Source of the DNA: Clostridia bacterium | GTDB taxonomy: Bacteria; Bacillota; Clostridia; Oscillospirales; Acutalibacteraceae | DNA: 64,000 nt | NCBI GenBank assembly: GCA_017430535.1 | Contig: JAFRMR010000026.1 | Location: 216,331-280,330, forward strand | Direction: 5' to 3' | In this document: piece by piece, positions 15,353 to 24,950 of the stretch | Position numbering within the stretch: position 1 is the stretch's first letter | How the letters are laid out: each line of letters starts with the position of its first letter | Notes under the pieces: model-generated | Database searches by the model: none | What the model saw: the letters and a program-made list of their open reading frames with translations, nothing else | Told to the model about the DNA's origin: nothing | Translations under genes and position numbers: made by a program

Positions 15353-17752
15353 ATGAGCGAAAAAGTAACCATCAAGCAGCTCAAAGAGGATATAATCGCA
15401 AGGCTCAGCCACCTTTACGGAATATCACCCAAAGAAGCTACCGATGAGCAGTTTTACGAGGTCCTTGCCGGCATCAGCCGCGATATGGCAAGAACTAAGA
15501 GAAGAAAGTTTGATTACAAGGGCAAAGCCAATAAGGAAAAGAGGATTTTCTATATCAGCATGGAATTCCTTATGGGCAGAAGCCTTAAAAATACTCTCTA
15601 TAACCTGAGCATCACAGACCAGGCAAGGAAAGCCCTTGATTCCTTCGGCGTTTCCCTTGATAAGCTTTATGAGCTTGAGCCGGATGCGGGTCTCGGTAAC
15701 GGCGGCCTCGGCCGTCTTGCCGCCTGCTACCTTGATGCCATTGCCAATGAGGGCTATCAGGGCATAGGCTATTCAATACTTTATGAGTACGGTATTTTCA
15801 AGCAGAAGCTTGTTGACGGCTGGCAGACCGAAATGCCGGATTTCTGGCTCCCCGGCGGCGATGTATGGCTTATCCCCCGTGAAGAAAAAACAGTTGAGGT
15901 CAAGTTTGAAGGCCGCCTTGAAGAGAACTGGAATGAGGGCTACCTCAGCGTTGACCTTGTGGACTGCAAAACAGTCAAGGCCGTGCCCTATGATATGATG
16001 GTGCCTTCCAAGGACCGCGAGGGCGTTGCCGTTTTGCGCCTGTGGAGCGCAAAAGCCGACGGTATTGATATGACCTCCTTCAACGAGGGCAACTATATGC
16101 GCTCTATGGAAGAGAAGGCCATGGCCGAGGTTATCAGCAAAGTGCTTTACCCTGCAGATAACCATCAGGAGGGTAAGAGCCTTCGTCTCAGGCAGCAGTA
16201 TTTCCTCGTTTCTGCTTCAATTCAGGATATAGTTCAGTGGCATCTGCGCCAGTACGGCACCCTTGATAATTTTGCGGAAAAGAATGCTATTCATATTAAC
16301 GATACCCATCCCACCCTTGCTATCCCCGAGCTTATGAGGATTTTCCTTGATGAGTGCGGCTACGGCTGGGATGATGCGTTTAAGATTGTTGAGAAAGTCT
16401 GCGCATACACAAACCATACCGTTATGTCCGAGGCTCTTGAATGCTGGAGCGAGGATCTGTTCAAGAGACTCCTTCCCAGAATTTATCAGATAGTCAAAGA
16501 GATAGACAACCGCTTTAGAAGCAAAATCTGGAACCTTACCGGTGACGCCGGCAGGGTTGAGAGGATGGCAATAGTTTCCGACGGCGCCGTAAGAATGGCC
16601 AATATGTGTGTGGCTGTCTGCCATAAGGTAAACGGCGTTTCCGCCCTTCACAGCGAGATTCTCAAGGAATCCACCTTCCACGATTTCTATACCATCGAGC
16701 CCGGCAAGTTCACCAATGTTACCAACGGTATTGCTTACCGCAGATGGCTCTGCCAGGCCAACCCCCGCCTGAGCGGCAAAATTGAGGAGCTTATAGGCAA
16801 CGGATTTATCCACGATGCTTCCGAGCTTAAAAAACTCTCAAAGTTCAAAAATAACAAAACTGTTCTTGAAGATTTCGGCAAAATCAAAACAGCAAATAAA
16901 GAGGACTTTGCCGCCCTCATCAAGCGCACCACCGGTGAAACCCTTGACCCGCAGTCACTCTTTGATGTTCAGGTAAAGAGGCTTCACGAGTATAAGCGCC
17001 AGGAGCTCAACGCCCTGAATATCCTTGCAAAATATCTTGAAATCAAGAATAACCCCAACGGGGATTATGTGCCCCATACCTATATTTTCGGCGCAAAGGC
17101 GGCCCCCGGCTACTATGTTGCCAAAAAGATAATTGAGTTTATCTGCTACCTGGGCAAGCTTATTAACAGCGATCCTCAGGTCAACGATAAGCTGAAAGTT
17201 GTTTTTGTTGAGAATTACAGCGTTACAAAGGCAGAGGCCCTTATGCCCGCCGCCGAAATAAGCGAGCAGATTTCCCTTGCCGGCACCGAGGCCAGCGGCA
17301 CGGGCAATATGAAGCTTATGATCAACGGCGCCGTTACCCTTGGCACAATGGACGGCGCAAATGTAGAGATTTACGATGCCGTAGGCAAAGACAATATCTT
17401 TATTTTCGGCATGACCACCAAAGAGGTAAATAACCTCAAGAAAGACGGCTACAATCCTCAGAATTACTATAACAACAACGCAGAAATCCACGATATGGTT
17501 GAGTTTATCAATAAAGGTATCTGCGGCAAGAACTTCGGCGAAATAGGCGGCACCATCATTCACCACGATCCCTATATGGTGCTTGCGGACTTTGCAGATT
17601 ACAGGCAGGCCCAGAGAGATGTTGAGCAGGCCTGGCTTGACAGCAAGGCCTGGAATAAAATGTCCCTTATAAATGTAGCAGGGGCAGGCATATTCAGCGC
17701 CGACAGATCCATTGATGATTACGCAAAGAAAATCTGGGGACTTAAAAAATAA
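15353..17752 (+). CDS. glgP: Glycogen/maltodextrin phosphorylase
   Basis: 799 aa; the ATG at 15353 has AAGGAG at the right distance, unlike an upstream in-frame start. GT35 family signatures: LEPDAGLGNGGLGRLAAC near residue 110, NDTHPTLAIPELMR, NVTNGIAYRRWL, and the pyridoxal-phosphate lysine K654 in the TEASGTGNMKLMINGA segment. The enzyme releases glucose-1-phosphate from alpha-1,4-glucans. The sequence has few gaps relative to MalP/GlgP. It leads a three-gene operon with tadA and a TRIC-type channel; tadA starts on the last base of its stop codon. Confidence 0.96.
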   Translation: MSEKVTIKQLKEDIIARLSHLYGISPKEATDEQFYEVLAGISRDMARTKRRKFDYKGKANKEKRIFYISMEFLMGRSLKNTLYNLSITDQARKALDSFGVSLDKLYELEPDAGLGNGGLGRLAACYLDAIANEGYQGIGYSILYEYGIFKQKLVDGWQTEMPDFWLPGGDVWLIPREEKTVEVKFEGRLEENWNEGYLSVDLVDCKTVKAVPYDMMVPSKDREGVAVLRLWSAKADGIDMTSFNEGNYMRSMEEKAMAEVISKVLYPADNHQEGKSLRLRQQYFLVSASIQDIVQWHLRQYGTLDNFAEKNAIHINDTHPTLAIPELMRIFLDECGYGWDDAFKIVEKVCAYTNHTVMSEALECWSEDLFKRLLPRIYQIVKEIDNRFRSKIWNLTGDAGRVERMAIVSDGAVRMANMCVAVCHKVNGVSALHSEILKESTFHDFYTIEPGKFTNVTNGIAYRRWLCQANPRLSGKIEELIGNGFIHDASELKKLSKFKNNKTVLEDFGKIKTANKEDFAALIKRTTGETLDPQSLFDVQVKRLHEYKRQELNALNILAKYLEIKNNPNGDYVPHTYIFGAKAAPGYYVAKKIIEFICYLGKLINSDPQVNDKLKVVFVENYSVTKAEALMPAAEISEQISLAGTEASGTGNMKLMINGAVTLGTMDGANVEIYDAVGKDNIFIFGMTTKEVNNLKKDGYNPQNYYNNNAEIHDMVEFINKGICGKNFGEIGGTIIHHDPYMVLADFADYRQAQRDVEQAWLDSKAWNKMSLINVAGAGIFSADRSIDDYAKKIWGLKK

Positions 17753-18225
17753 TGACCGATAAGGATTTTATGCTTATTGCCCTTGAGCAGGCGGCCCTTT
17801 CCGCAGCGGAAACCGAGGTGCCCGTAGGGGCGGTAATAACAAGAAACGGCGAGGTTGTCTCCACAGGCAGAAACCGCCGGGAAGCCGGCAAAAATGCCCT
17901 TGCCCATGCGGAAATTGAGGCCATTGACAAGGCCTGCAAAGCTCTGGGGGGCTGGCGGCTCTGGGAGTGCGAAATGTATGTAACCCTTGAGCCCTGCCCT
18001 ATGTGCACCGGGGCAATTATCAACTCCCGCATAAGGCGCCTTGTTTACGGGGCGGCGGATCCCAAATCCGGCTCCTGCGGCTCGGTGATAAACCTTTTTG
18101 ACCTGCCTTATAATCATAAGCCGGAGGTTGTTTCCGGTTTTATGCAGGAGGAATGCTCCGCCGTTCTCAAAAAATTCTTTTCGGAATTGCGTGAAAGTAA
18201 AGCGGAAAAAGAAAATGAATCTTGA
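17752..18225 (+). CDS. tadA: tRNA-specific adenosine deaminase TadA
   Basis: 157 aa. The zinc and catalytic residues are H52-A-E54 and P81-C82-P-M-C85 in LEPCPMCTGAI. TadA deaminates A34 to inosine in tRNA-Arg(ACG) and is normally essential. The start overlaps the glgP stop (TAATG), so it is translationally coupled to an unrelated metabolic gene. The C-terminus is charged (ESKAEKENES) and overlaps the next gene by 11 nt. Confidence 0.93.
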   Translation: MTDKDFMLIALEQAALSAAETEVPVGAVITRNGEVVSTGRNRREAGKNALAHAEIEAIDKACKALGGWRLWECEMYVTLEPCPMCTGAIINSRIRRLVYGAADPKSGSCGSVINLFDLPYNHKPEVVSGFMQEECSAVLKKFFSELRESKAEKENES

Positions 18226-18883
18226 CACTTTGTTTTTTGCTCTTGAAATAGTGGGCACGGTTTTCTTCGCAATTTCCGGCGCCATAACCGCAGTGCAGAA
18301 AAAACTGGATATTCTGGGCACCGTGGTGCTGGGTCTTGTTACCGCAGTGGGCGGCGGAATTTTCCGCGATATAATTCTCGGTTACCTGCCCCCGGCGGCT
18401 TTCAGAAAGCCCGTTTATTCAATTACCGCCGTTATTGTTTCGGCGGCTGTGTTTGCGGCGGTTTATTTTGCAGGCACCGAAATAGAGCACCACATGGACC
18501 GCTACTCCCTTATTATCAATATATTTGATGCGGTGGGTCTTGCCATATTTACCGTAGGTGGAGTGGAATGGGCCCACAACTGCGGATTCCTTAACGGCAC
18601 CTATCTGTGTGTATTTGTAGGCACGGTTACAGGCGTCGGCGGCGGAGTGCTCAGGGACCTTATGGCGGGCAAAATACCCGTAATTCTCTCAAAACGCATT
18701 TACGCCCTGGCCGCAATTATAGGCGCCCTGATTTATCAGCTCCTTACCGAGTATAAAGTCACCGGCAATGTAACAGCCATTGTTATCGGCGCATTTTCAA
18801 TCTGGGTTATTCGCCTGCTGTCTATGGCTTTCCGATGGAATCTGCCCAGAATCAAAAAAGATTTTACCGAAAGCGGTTCGTAA
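18215..18883 (+). CDS. TRIC-family cation channel (UPF0126/YadS-like)
   Basis: 222 aa from the ATG at 18215, inside the end of tadA; no strong ribosome site is visible, so coupling to tadA is likely. Seven hydrophobic helices form two repeats, each with the family motif: AVGGGIFRDIILG near residue 45 and GVGGGVLRDLMAGKIP near 132. Prokaryotic TRIC channels conduct K+ or other monovalent cations. The stop codon sits in the loop of the terminator hairpin. Confidence 0.9.
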   Translation: MNLDTLFFALEIVGTVFFAISGAITAVQKKLDILGTVVLGLVTAVGGGIFRDIILGYLPPAAFRKPVYSITAVIVSAAVFAAVYFAGTEIEHHMDRYSLIINIFDAVGLAIFTVGGVEWAHNCGFLNGTYLCVFVGTVTGVGGGVLRDLMAGKIPVILSKRIYALAAIIGALIYQLLTEYKVTGNVTAIVIGAFSIWVIRLLSMAFRWNLPRIKKDFTESGS

Positions 18884-18896
18884 GAACCGCTTTTTT
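18871..18896 (+). terminator. Terminator overlapping the TRIC gene stop codon
   Basis: AAGCGGTTC-GTAA-GAACCGCTT followed by TTTT. The TAA stop (18881-18883) lies in the four-base loop, so a ribosome finishing the gene covers the stem. Confidence 0.9.
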
Positions 18897-18897
18897 G

Positions 18898-18926
18898 TTT
18901 ACACAGGAGGCAAAAGATAGTATAAT
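18898..18926 (+). promoter_or_regulatory. Sigma-A promoter of larE
   Basis: TTTACA at 18898-18903, 17-nt spacer, TATAAT at 18921-18926, just after the terminator and 26 nt before the larE ATG. Confidence 0.65.
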
Positions 18927-18951
18927 TATAAAAAATATGCGGAGAAGAGAA

Positions 18952-19761
18952 ATGAAACCTGAGCTTGAAGGAAAGTATGAAAAACTGAAGAATAATCTGT
19001 CCCGGCGCGGCTCAGCCGCCGTGGCTTTTTCCGGCGGAACCGATTCCTCCCTGCTGCTGTATGCCGCAAAAGAGGCCCTCGGCGAAAGGGCTGTTGCTGT
19101 TACCGTAATATCTCCCTTTTTCCCCGGGCGCGAAAAGCGGCAGGCACAGGATTTCTGCAGGGAATACGGCATAAAACAGATTGAGCTTGAGTTCAATCCT
19201 CTTGCAGATGCTGCCATATCCCGTAATCCGCCGGACAGATGCTATATATGCAAAAAGAAGCTTTTCGGCTTTATCCTTGAAAAGGCGGAGAAAGAAGGTA
19301 AAAAAACCGTTATTGACGGCACAAATGCCGACGATGTTTCCGATTACCGCCCGGGTATGAGAGCCCTTGAAGAGCTGGGCATCATAAGCCCGCTGAAAGA
19401 GTGCGGAATAACAAAAAAAGATGTTTATTCACTGTCCGCAGAGCTGAATCTCCCAACAAAAGATAAGCCGTCCCTTGCCTGCCTTGCCACCCGCATCCCC
19501 TACGGCGAAACCTTAACGGCGGAGAAACTCAGGATGGCTGAGCAGGGGGAGAGTATTCTTTACGGCCTTGGTTTTTCCGGGCTCCGGGTACGGGTTCACG
19601 GCGATACTGCCAGAATTGAACTTGACCCTGCCGATTTCAGCCTGCTTGCAGATGAAAAACTCAGGAAAGAAATATATGAAAAATTCAGAGAAGCCGGCTT
19701 TGCCTATACCGCCCTTGACCTTTTGGGCTACAGAAGCGGCAGCATGAATGAAACCCTGTAA
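18952..19761 (+). CDS. larE: ATP-dependent sacrificial sulfur transferase LarE
   Basis: 269 aa from the ATG at 18952 (GGAG upstream). It has an N-terminal PP-loop (AVAFSGGTDSSLLLYAA), RCYICKKKLF, VIDGTNADDVSDYRPG and PSLACLATRIPYGE, the segment bearing the conserved cysteine. LarE supplies sulfur to the nickel-pincer cofactor of lactate racemase. larA, larB and larC are not in the window, so it either acts with distant genes or serves another acceptor. It is followed 11 nt later by udp. Confidence 0.88.
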   Translation: MKPELEGKYEKLKNNLSRRGSAAVAFSGGTDSSLLLYAAKEALGERAVAVTVISPFFPGREKRQAQDFCREYGIKQIELEFNPLADAAISRNPPDRCYICKKKLFGFILEKAEKEGKKTVIDGTNADDVSDYRPGMRALEELGIISPLKECGITKKDVYSLSAELNLPTKDKPSLACLATRIPYGETLTAEKLRMAEQGESILYGLGFSGLRVRVHGDTARIELDPADFSLLADEKLRKEIYEKFREAGFAYTALDLLGYRSGSMNETL

Positions 19762-19772
19762 GGAGTGATAAT

Positions 19773-20531
19773 ATGAGCGAAAAAGAGTATCATATCGGCC
19801 TTGACAGTTCGGTAAATGCAAAATACGCAATCTTACCCGGAGATCCGGGCAGAACAGAACAGATTGCCTCCTATTTTGACAATCCCCGTGAGGTAATGTT
19901 CAACAGAGAGTTCAGAACCTTCGAGGGAACATTAAACGGCGAAAAAGTGCTGGCGGTTTCCACGGGCATCGGCGCACCTTCTGCCGCAATATGTATTGAG
20001 GAGCTTGCCCATATCGGCGTAAATACTTTCATAAGAGCCGGTACCTGCGGCGGTATGCAGCTCAGTGTGAACCCCGGGGATCTTGTTATAGCCACGGGAG
20101 CTATCAGAATGGACGGCACCTCAAAGGAATATATGCCCATAGAGTTTCCCGCCGTTGCTGATCTTGATGTAACCAACGCTCTTGTCAGAAGCGCTAAGCA
20201 GGGTGGTGTACCTTACCACACCGGCATAGTTCAGGCAAAGGACAGCTTCTACGGCCAGCATAACCCCGATTCAATGGGCAGCAGCGAAGAGCTTAAAGCC
20301 AAGTGGCAGGCCTGGATAAAAGGAGGCTGCCTTGCGTCTGAAATGGAAAGCTCCGCTCTGTTTATAGCCGGAGCCTTGCGAAGGCTGAGAGTGGGCGCAG
20401 TATTCCACTGCGTCTGGAATCAGGAGCAGGTGGACTGCGGTATGCCGGCACAGAGAGTTACCGACCTTGAGCCCATGATAAAAACCGCCGTAAACGCCCT
20501 GAAAATCCTGATTGACCAGGACAGAAATTAA
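19773..20531 (+). CDS. udp: Uridine phosphorylase (nucleoside phosphorylase family)
   Basis: 252 aa with family signatures: YAILPGDPGRTEQIA (phosphate-binding Gly-Asp and Arg), STGIGAPSAAICIEEL, RAGTCGGMQ and the ribose/base region CLASEMESSALF. It splits uridine or a related nucleoside with phosphate to the base and ribose-1-phosphate. AAGGAGTGATA precedes the ATG. It shares a transcript with larE, and a strong terminator follows. Confidence 0.9.
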   Translation: MSEKEYHIGLDSSVNAKYAILPGDPGRTEQIASYFDNPREVMFNREFRTFEGTLNGEKVLAVSTGIGAPSAAICIEELAHIGVNTFIRAGTCGGMQLSVNPGDLVIATGAIRMDGTSKEYMPIEFPAVADLDVTNALVRSAKQGGVPYHTGIVQAKDSFYGQHNPDSMGSSEELKAKWQAWIKGGCLASEMESSALFIAGALRRLRVGAVFHCVWNQEQVDCGMPAQRVTDLEPMIKTAVNALKILIDQDRN

Positions 20532-20543
20532 ATAATAACAAAA

Positions 20544-20578
20544 CTCCCGCAGCAGCTGCAGCTGCTGCGGGAGTTTTC
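20544..20578. terminator. Bidirectional terminator, 30-bp perfect palindrome
   Basis: Positions 20544-20573 are a gap-free palindrome built of CAG/CTG triplets (CTCCCGCAGCAGCTG and its complement), followed by TTTT on the + side and preceded by AACAAAA on the other. It separates convergent udp and the SH3 gene. Confidence 0.9.
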
Positions 20579-20581
20579 ATT

Positions 20582-22201
20582 TTATATCTTATTGTATTTT
20601 TCCTCGTCCTGCTTATCCCGTTTCTTGATATATATTGCAATCCCGGCAACAGCGCCGGCGGCAATAAGGGCTGCAGGTACGGCAATCATGGTAATAATTT
20701 TTGTAAAACTAGGCGGGTTCTTTTCCTTCTTTGTAGGTTCAGGGGCTGTGGACTGGGTTATTACCTCCGGCTCAAACTCTTTTTTATCAAATTCTTCATC
20801 GGAGAAGTTTACTTCCATTCCTACTGAAACTGAGCCGTCGTCATTCAGCCTCAGCGCCGTTATGGCGGTCTGGCCAACCCAATTATAATCCTCGTTATCA
20901 ATTATCCAGCCCCATTTTCCGTTATTGTAAACATAGAGCCAGTTAACATTTTTCCTTGTGGTGGTCATAAACACCCTGAAATCGTTATCGGGGGTCACCT
21001 GTCCCACTACTTCGGATTCTTTATCGGTATCGGCATACATATCCGCCGTTGTGCCTATGGAATCAAGCTGAGAATATCTGCCGGAGCACATAGTGACATT
21101 TGCGGTTCCGCCGGTTTGTATCCAGTATTCCGAGCCGCCGTATTCTATCAGCAGTTTAACATTATATCCGGAGTTTTCTTCGGCATCAAATTCTTCCAGG
21201 GCATCAATATAAATTGCGTTTATGTTGATTTTTGTGCCGGCAGGTACGGTGCCCTCCTCTTTTTTAATATCAAAATCAGAGTATAGAGGCATCTTTTCAC
21301 CTATATAACCCACATCTCTTACATAGCAGATGCAGTTGTAATCTTCCGGCTCATCATAGTTTTCCTCAAAATACAGCCAGCCTTTGCTGCCGCCGTATTC
21401 GGTAAGGGCCGCATAAGTAGCTCCCATATCAACATAATAGTCAAATTTCAGCTCTGTGCCGGCAGGGATTTTTTCCGATGTAACCTTGTAGGAATCGTTT
21501 ATAATTTCATTCAGGTCCGTAAGTTCCTGCCCTTCCTTTACCACGGTAAGCTTTCCTGTATAGTAGGAGTTTTCATCTATAATATTAGCAAGGGGAGCTT
21601 TACCGGTGTAGGGGTAAATATAAACCCAGCCTTTTATATTATTGTATTCCGTGTAAGCATAGGAATAATACTCATAGCTGTCAATATAATTTGTCTCAAA
21701 CTCGCCGCCGCAGGGAATCTGCCCCAGTTCCTCATAAACTCTTGAGGGGCCGGCATAGATTTTTACCCCTTCTTCAGCGATAACATGAAACTTAACCGGG
21801 TATGTGGTTTTTGCGCCTTCGCTTATACCAACGGATTTCTTAACCGGAGAAAGGTCCTTTATATTCACATATCCGGTTCTTTCATTGTCTTCATCATCCC
21901 TGGCGGTGATGTGGGCGTAAAGGATTCCGTCGGTTTTGTAACCGTTTTCCGTGAGCAGTTCCGGGTCCGTCGCTTCGCCGTCAAGGGTAACTTCTGTTTT
22001 GTATTTAAGTGTCAGCTCCTCGCACAGGGCGTGGTCGTGAGCCCGTCCGTCGGCGTAATCCGCAATGAAAGTGCATCCTTTTTTTGCGCTTACGGTGCAG
22101 GGTGTTGCAATATTACCTGTTGAGAAGTAATATGCGTAAGCAAAAAATGAAGAAAAAAACATCAAAGTTGCCGACAATATAAGAGATACCGCTTTTTTCA
22201 T
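20582..22201 (-). CDS. Exported SH3-like repeat protein with C-terminal anchor
   Basis: 539 aa. It has a signal peptide (MKKAVSLILSATLMFFSSFF), then several SH3b-like segments, e.g. VKIYAGPSRVYEELGQI with GGEFETNYIDSYEYYSYAYT, and MYADTDKESEVVGQVTPDNDF with GWIIDN. A Pro/Thr/Lys-rich spacer and a helix follow (IITMIAVPAALIAAGAVAGI) before a KKRDKQDEE tail. SH3b repeats usually bind peptidoglycan; no enzyme domain is visible. The start overlaps the DUF805 gene by 4 nt. Confidence 0.8.
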   Translation of the reverse strand: MKKAVSLILSATLMFFSSFFAYAYYFSTGNIATPCTVSAKKGCTFIADYADGRAHDHALCEELTLKYKTEVTLDGEATDPELLTENGYKTDGILYAHITARDDEDNERTGYVNIKDLSPVKKSVGISEGAKTTYPVKFHVIAEEGVKIYAGPSRVYEELGQIPCGGEFETNYIDSYEYYSYAYTEYNNIKGWVYIYPYTGKAPLANIIDENSYYTGKLTVVKEGQELTDLNEIINDSYKVTSEKIPAGTELKFDYYVDMGATYAALTEYGGSKGWLYFEENYDEPEDYNCICYVRDVGYIGEKMPLYSDFDIKKEEGTVPAGTKININAIYIDALEEFDAEENSGYNVKLLIEYGGSEYWIQTGGTANVTMCSGRYSQLDSIGTTADMYADTDKESEVVGQVTPDNDFRVFMTTTRKNVNWLYVYNNGKWGWIIDNEDYNWVGQTAITALRLNDDGSVSVGMEVNFSDEEFDKKEFEPEVITQSTAPEPTKKEKNPPSFTKIITMIAVPAALIAAGAVAGIAIYIKKRDKQDEEKYNKI

Positions 22202-22800
22202 TGGTTTTCTCCGCTGTTGTTATTTACGGCAGGGCCGTATTCGTTATCCGGTGCGCTTTGGCCTGCAAAGGCAATAATCAGTATAATCCAGCCCACAAGG
22301 GGGATAAGCCCTATAAGCAGATATGTGCCTTTTCTGCCTGTATCGTGCAGCCGCCTTACGGATACAGCAATGCCGGGTATAATAGTTGCAAGGCCCCATA
22401 AAACGCTGGTAAGGGCCAGAACTCCGAATTGAAATCTGCTTGAAAGATAGCTGAGACCTGAGGTTACAATAACCTCCATAATTACGGCGTACCAGAACTC
22501 CGTAAGCCCTGATCTTCCCCGGAAATCCGTGTAGCGCCTGAAAAACAGAGCAATGGCATCGGTAAAGGATATGCTGCTCTTTGAATTTTCGCCTTCGGGG
22601 GCGGGGGAGGAATAATCGGGAGCCGGCTGACAAACAGCAGGCTGCTCATTTTCCTGCACGGGAGCGGGATCGGTTACCGCCTGCTCCGGTTCGCTTTTTA
22701 TAGTTTCGGGTTCGTTTTCCGCTTCGGGTATTTTTGCGCCGCAGTTGGGGCAGAATTTAATGCCGGGCTCCAGAGGGCTTCCGCATTCAGCACAGAACAT
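22198..22800 (-). CDS. Zinc-ribbon DUF805 membrane protein
   Basis: 200 aa. It has an N-terminal zinc ribbon (MFCAECGSPLEPGIKFCPNCG, two CxxC pairs), a Glu/Pro-rich spacer to about residue 75, then a DUF805 membrane domain (YTDFRGRSGLTEFWYAV, four helices, VSVRRLHDTGRKGTYLL). The function is unknown. It lies 9 nt after hisIE in the same direction, so it may be read from the histidine operon. Confidence 0.85.
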   Translation of the reverse strand: MFCAECGSPLEPGIKFCPNCGAKIPEAENEPETIKSEPEQAVTDPAPVQENEQPAVCQPAPDYSSPAPEGENSKSSISFTDAIALFFRRYTDFRGRSGLTEFWYAVIMEVIVTSGLSYLSSRFQFGVLALTSVLWGLATIIPGIAVSVRRLHDTGRKGTYLLIGLIPLVGWIILIIAFAGQSAPDNEYGPAVNNNSGENQ

Positions 22801-22809
22801 ATTTATACC

Positions 22810-23460
22810 TCACTTTGTCATTTTTTCCTGTTTTACTTTATGGTCAATCACATGCCTTGAGGCAAGCTCATTGTAAATATCATCAAGGGATATTCCCATT
22901 TCAATCATCATTACCATTATGTGATATGTCAGGTCGGATACTTCATATATCGTCTCTTTTTTATCCCCGGCCTTGGCGGCAATTATAACCTCTGTGGATT
23001 CCTCGCCCACCTTCTTGAGTATCTTGTCTATTCCCTTTTCAAAAAGGTAAGTGGTGTATGATCCTTCTTTTTTCTCCGTTTTTCTGCCCTCAATCAGCTT
23101 CATAAGCGATTCAAGGGAAAAGGCGGAGTTTTCATCGCTCTGCCAAACGGGGTTTTCAAAGCAGGATGTCGTGCCCAGATGGCAGGCAGGGCCGTCGGGT
23201 ATAACCTCAACCCTCAGGGCATCCTTGTCGCAGTCCGCGGTAATAGAAACTATATGCTGGTAATTACCGCTGGTTTCTCCTTTTAGCCAAAGCTCCTGCC
23301 TTGAGCGGCTCCAGAAGCAGGTGAGCCCCTTCTGCATTGATATTTCAAGGCTCTCCTTGTTCATATAAGCAAGGGTCAGCACATTTTTTGTTACGGTGTC
23401 AACCACAATTGCGGGGATAAGCCCCTTTTCGTCAAATTTAAGCTCGTTAATGACAATCAT
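22810..23460 (-). CDS. hisIE: Bifunctional phosphoribosyl-AMP cyclohydrolase / phosphoribosyl-ATP diphosphatase
   Basis: 216 aa. The HisI part (1-115) has [20 protein letters not shown], the metal residues in [12 protein letters not shown] and [12 protein letters not shown]. The HisE part (about 120-216) has [15 protein letters not shown] and [14 protein letters not shown]. It catalyses steps 2 and 3 of histidine synthesis. Last biosynthetic gene of the operon. Confidence 0.95.
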   Translation of the reverse strand: MIVINELKFDEKGLIPAIVVDTVTKNVLTLAYMNKESLEISMQKGLTCFWSRSRQELWLKGETSGNYQHIVSITADCDKDALRVEVIPDGPACHLGTTSCFENPVWQSDENSAFSLESLMKLIEGRKTEKKEGSYTTYLFEKGIDKILKKVGEESTEVIIAAKAGDKKETIYEVSDLTYHIMVMMIEMGISLDDIYNELASRHVIDHKVKQEKMTK

Positions 23461-23481
23461 ATTTTTCTCCTTATATCCCCG

Positions 23482-24240
23482 TCAGATTCTTACGGGAATA
23501 CCGTTTTCTTTAAGCAGTTTTTTAAGGTCCTCAATTTTGACCTCACCGAAGTGGAATATCGAGGCCGCAAGTCCCGCATCCACCTTGGGCAGGGTTTTGA
23601 AAAGGGTTACAAAATCTTCGGCACAGCCGGCTCCTCCCGAGGCAATAACAGGCACGCTTACGGCGTTGCACACCGCATCCAGCATTTCAAGGTCAAATCC
23701 CTTTTTTACGCCGTCGGTGTCAATGGAGTTGAGCACAACCTCACCTGCGCCGCTGTCAACACAGCGCTTTATCCACTGCACCGCTTCCATGCCGGTATTC
23801 TCTCTGCCGCCTTTGGCAAATACCCTGAAAACCCCGTCAACTCTTTTTACATCAGCGGATATAACCACGCACTGGTCGCCGTAGAGCTTGGCAGCCTGTT
23901 CCACAAGGCCGGGGTTTCTTATGGCGCCGGAGTTTACGCTCACTTTATCCGCGCCGCATTTCAGCACTCTGTCAAAATCCTCAACTGTGTTTATACCTCC
24001 GCCTACCGTCAGAGGGATAAACACTTTTTTTGCGGTTTCGCACAGTATATCGGTAAAAATCTTACGGCCGTCCGATGAGGCGGTGATATCGTAAAATACC
24101 AGCTCATCCGCGCCGCATCTTGAGTAAAAATCCGCAAGCTCCACCGGGGATGAAACATCATTTAGTCCGCCGAAATTAACGCCTTTTACAACTCTGCCGT
24201 CTCTTACATCAAGGCAGGGTATAATTCTTTTTGTAATCAT
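23482..24240 (-). CDS. hisF: Imidazole glycerol phosphate synthase, cyclase subunit
   Basis: 252 aa TIM barrel beginning IIPCLDVRDGRVVKGVNF with catalytic Asp11, and a second Asp in VVISADVKRVDG. C-terminal phosphate sites: IASGGAGCAEDF and GLAASIFHFGE. It forms IGP and AICAR with HisH. The start overlaps the hisA stop by 4 nt. Confidence 0.96.
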   Translation of the reverse strand: MITKRIIPCLDVRDGRVVKGVNFGGLNDVSSPVELADFYSRCGADELVFYDITASSDGRKIFTDILCETAKKVFIPLTVGGGINTVEDFDRVLKCGADKVSVNSGAIRNPGLVEQAAKLYGDQCVVISADVKRVDGVFRVFAKGGRENTGMEAVQWIKRCVDSGAGEVVLNSIDTDGVKKGFDLEMLDAVCNAVSVPVIASGGAGCAEDFVTLFKTLPKVDAGLAASIFHFGEVKIEDLKKLLKENGIPVRI

Positions 24241-24950
24241 TTTGCCGCTTCAACCGCTTCCTTTATTGAGATTGCGCCGGTGTAATAAGCTTTGCCTATT
24301 ATGGCGCCGTAAATGCCGAGCCCTGCAAGTTTTTTCACATCCTCAAGGGAGGAAACCCCTCCCGAGGCAGTAACATTTATTGTGAACCGTTCTGATATTT
24401 CCTTATAAAGAGAAAAGTTTGTGCCCTGCATGGCTCCGTCTTTTGAAATATCCGTAACAATAAGGGTATCAACGCCCAGGTTCTGCATTTTTTCGCAGAA
24501 ATCAAATACATTTATTTCCGTATCCTCGGTCCAGCCTTTTACGGATACAAAACCGTTTCTTATATCCACGCCCACGGCAACCCTGTTTCCGAATTCGCTT
24601 ATTGCTTCTTTCAGGAAGCCTTCGTCCTTTACCGCCGCGGTGCCCATAATTATCCTGTTTACTCCCGCCTTTATGTATTTTGAGGCGGTTTCCATATTTC
24701 TTATGCCGCCGCCTATTTCCGTAAACATTCCGGAACAGGCAGCAAGTGATTTGACTGTTTCAATATTCGGCGTCTCGCCGGATTTTGCTCCTTCAAGGTC
24801 AACTATATGAAGGTGGGTCGCTCCCTGATTTCTGAAATCTTCAGCCACGGCAAGGGGATTATCATTATAGACGGTCATCTGATTATAGTCACCCTTGTAC
24901 AGTCTTACGGCTTTACCGGAGTATAAATCTATGGCGGGGAAAATAAGCAT
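24237..24950 (-). CDS. hisA: ProFAR isomerase
   Basis: 237 aa; the ATG at 24950 has GGAGG upstream and overlaps the hisH stop (TAATG). A longer frame to 24971 is not needed. TIM barrel with FPAIDLYSGKAVRL (Asp8), AVGVDIRNGFVSVKGW and IVTDISKDGAMQG (second catalytic Asp). It performs the Amadori isomerisation of ProFAR. Confidence 0.95.
   Translation of the reverse strand: MLIFPAIDLYSGKAVRLYKGDYNQMTVYNDNPLAVAEDFRNQGATHLHIVDLEGAKSGETPNIETVKSLAACSGMFTEIGGGIRNMETASKYIKAGVNRIIMGTAAVKDEGFLKEAISEFGNRVAVGVDIRNGFVSVKGWTEDTEINVFDFCEKMQNLGVDTLIVTDISKDGAMQGTNFSLYKEISERFTINVTASGGVSSLEDVKKLAGLGIYGAIIGKAYYTGAISIKEAVEAAK

Noticed and set aside
16217-17566. Long minus-strand ORFs inside glgP
   Set aside because: Shadows of a conserved gene in other frames; no ribosome sites.
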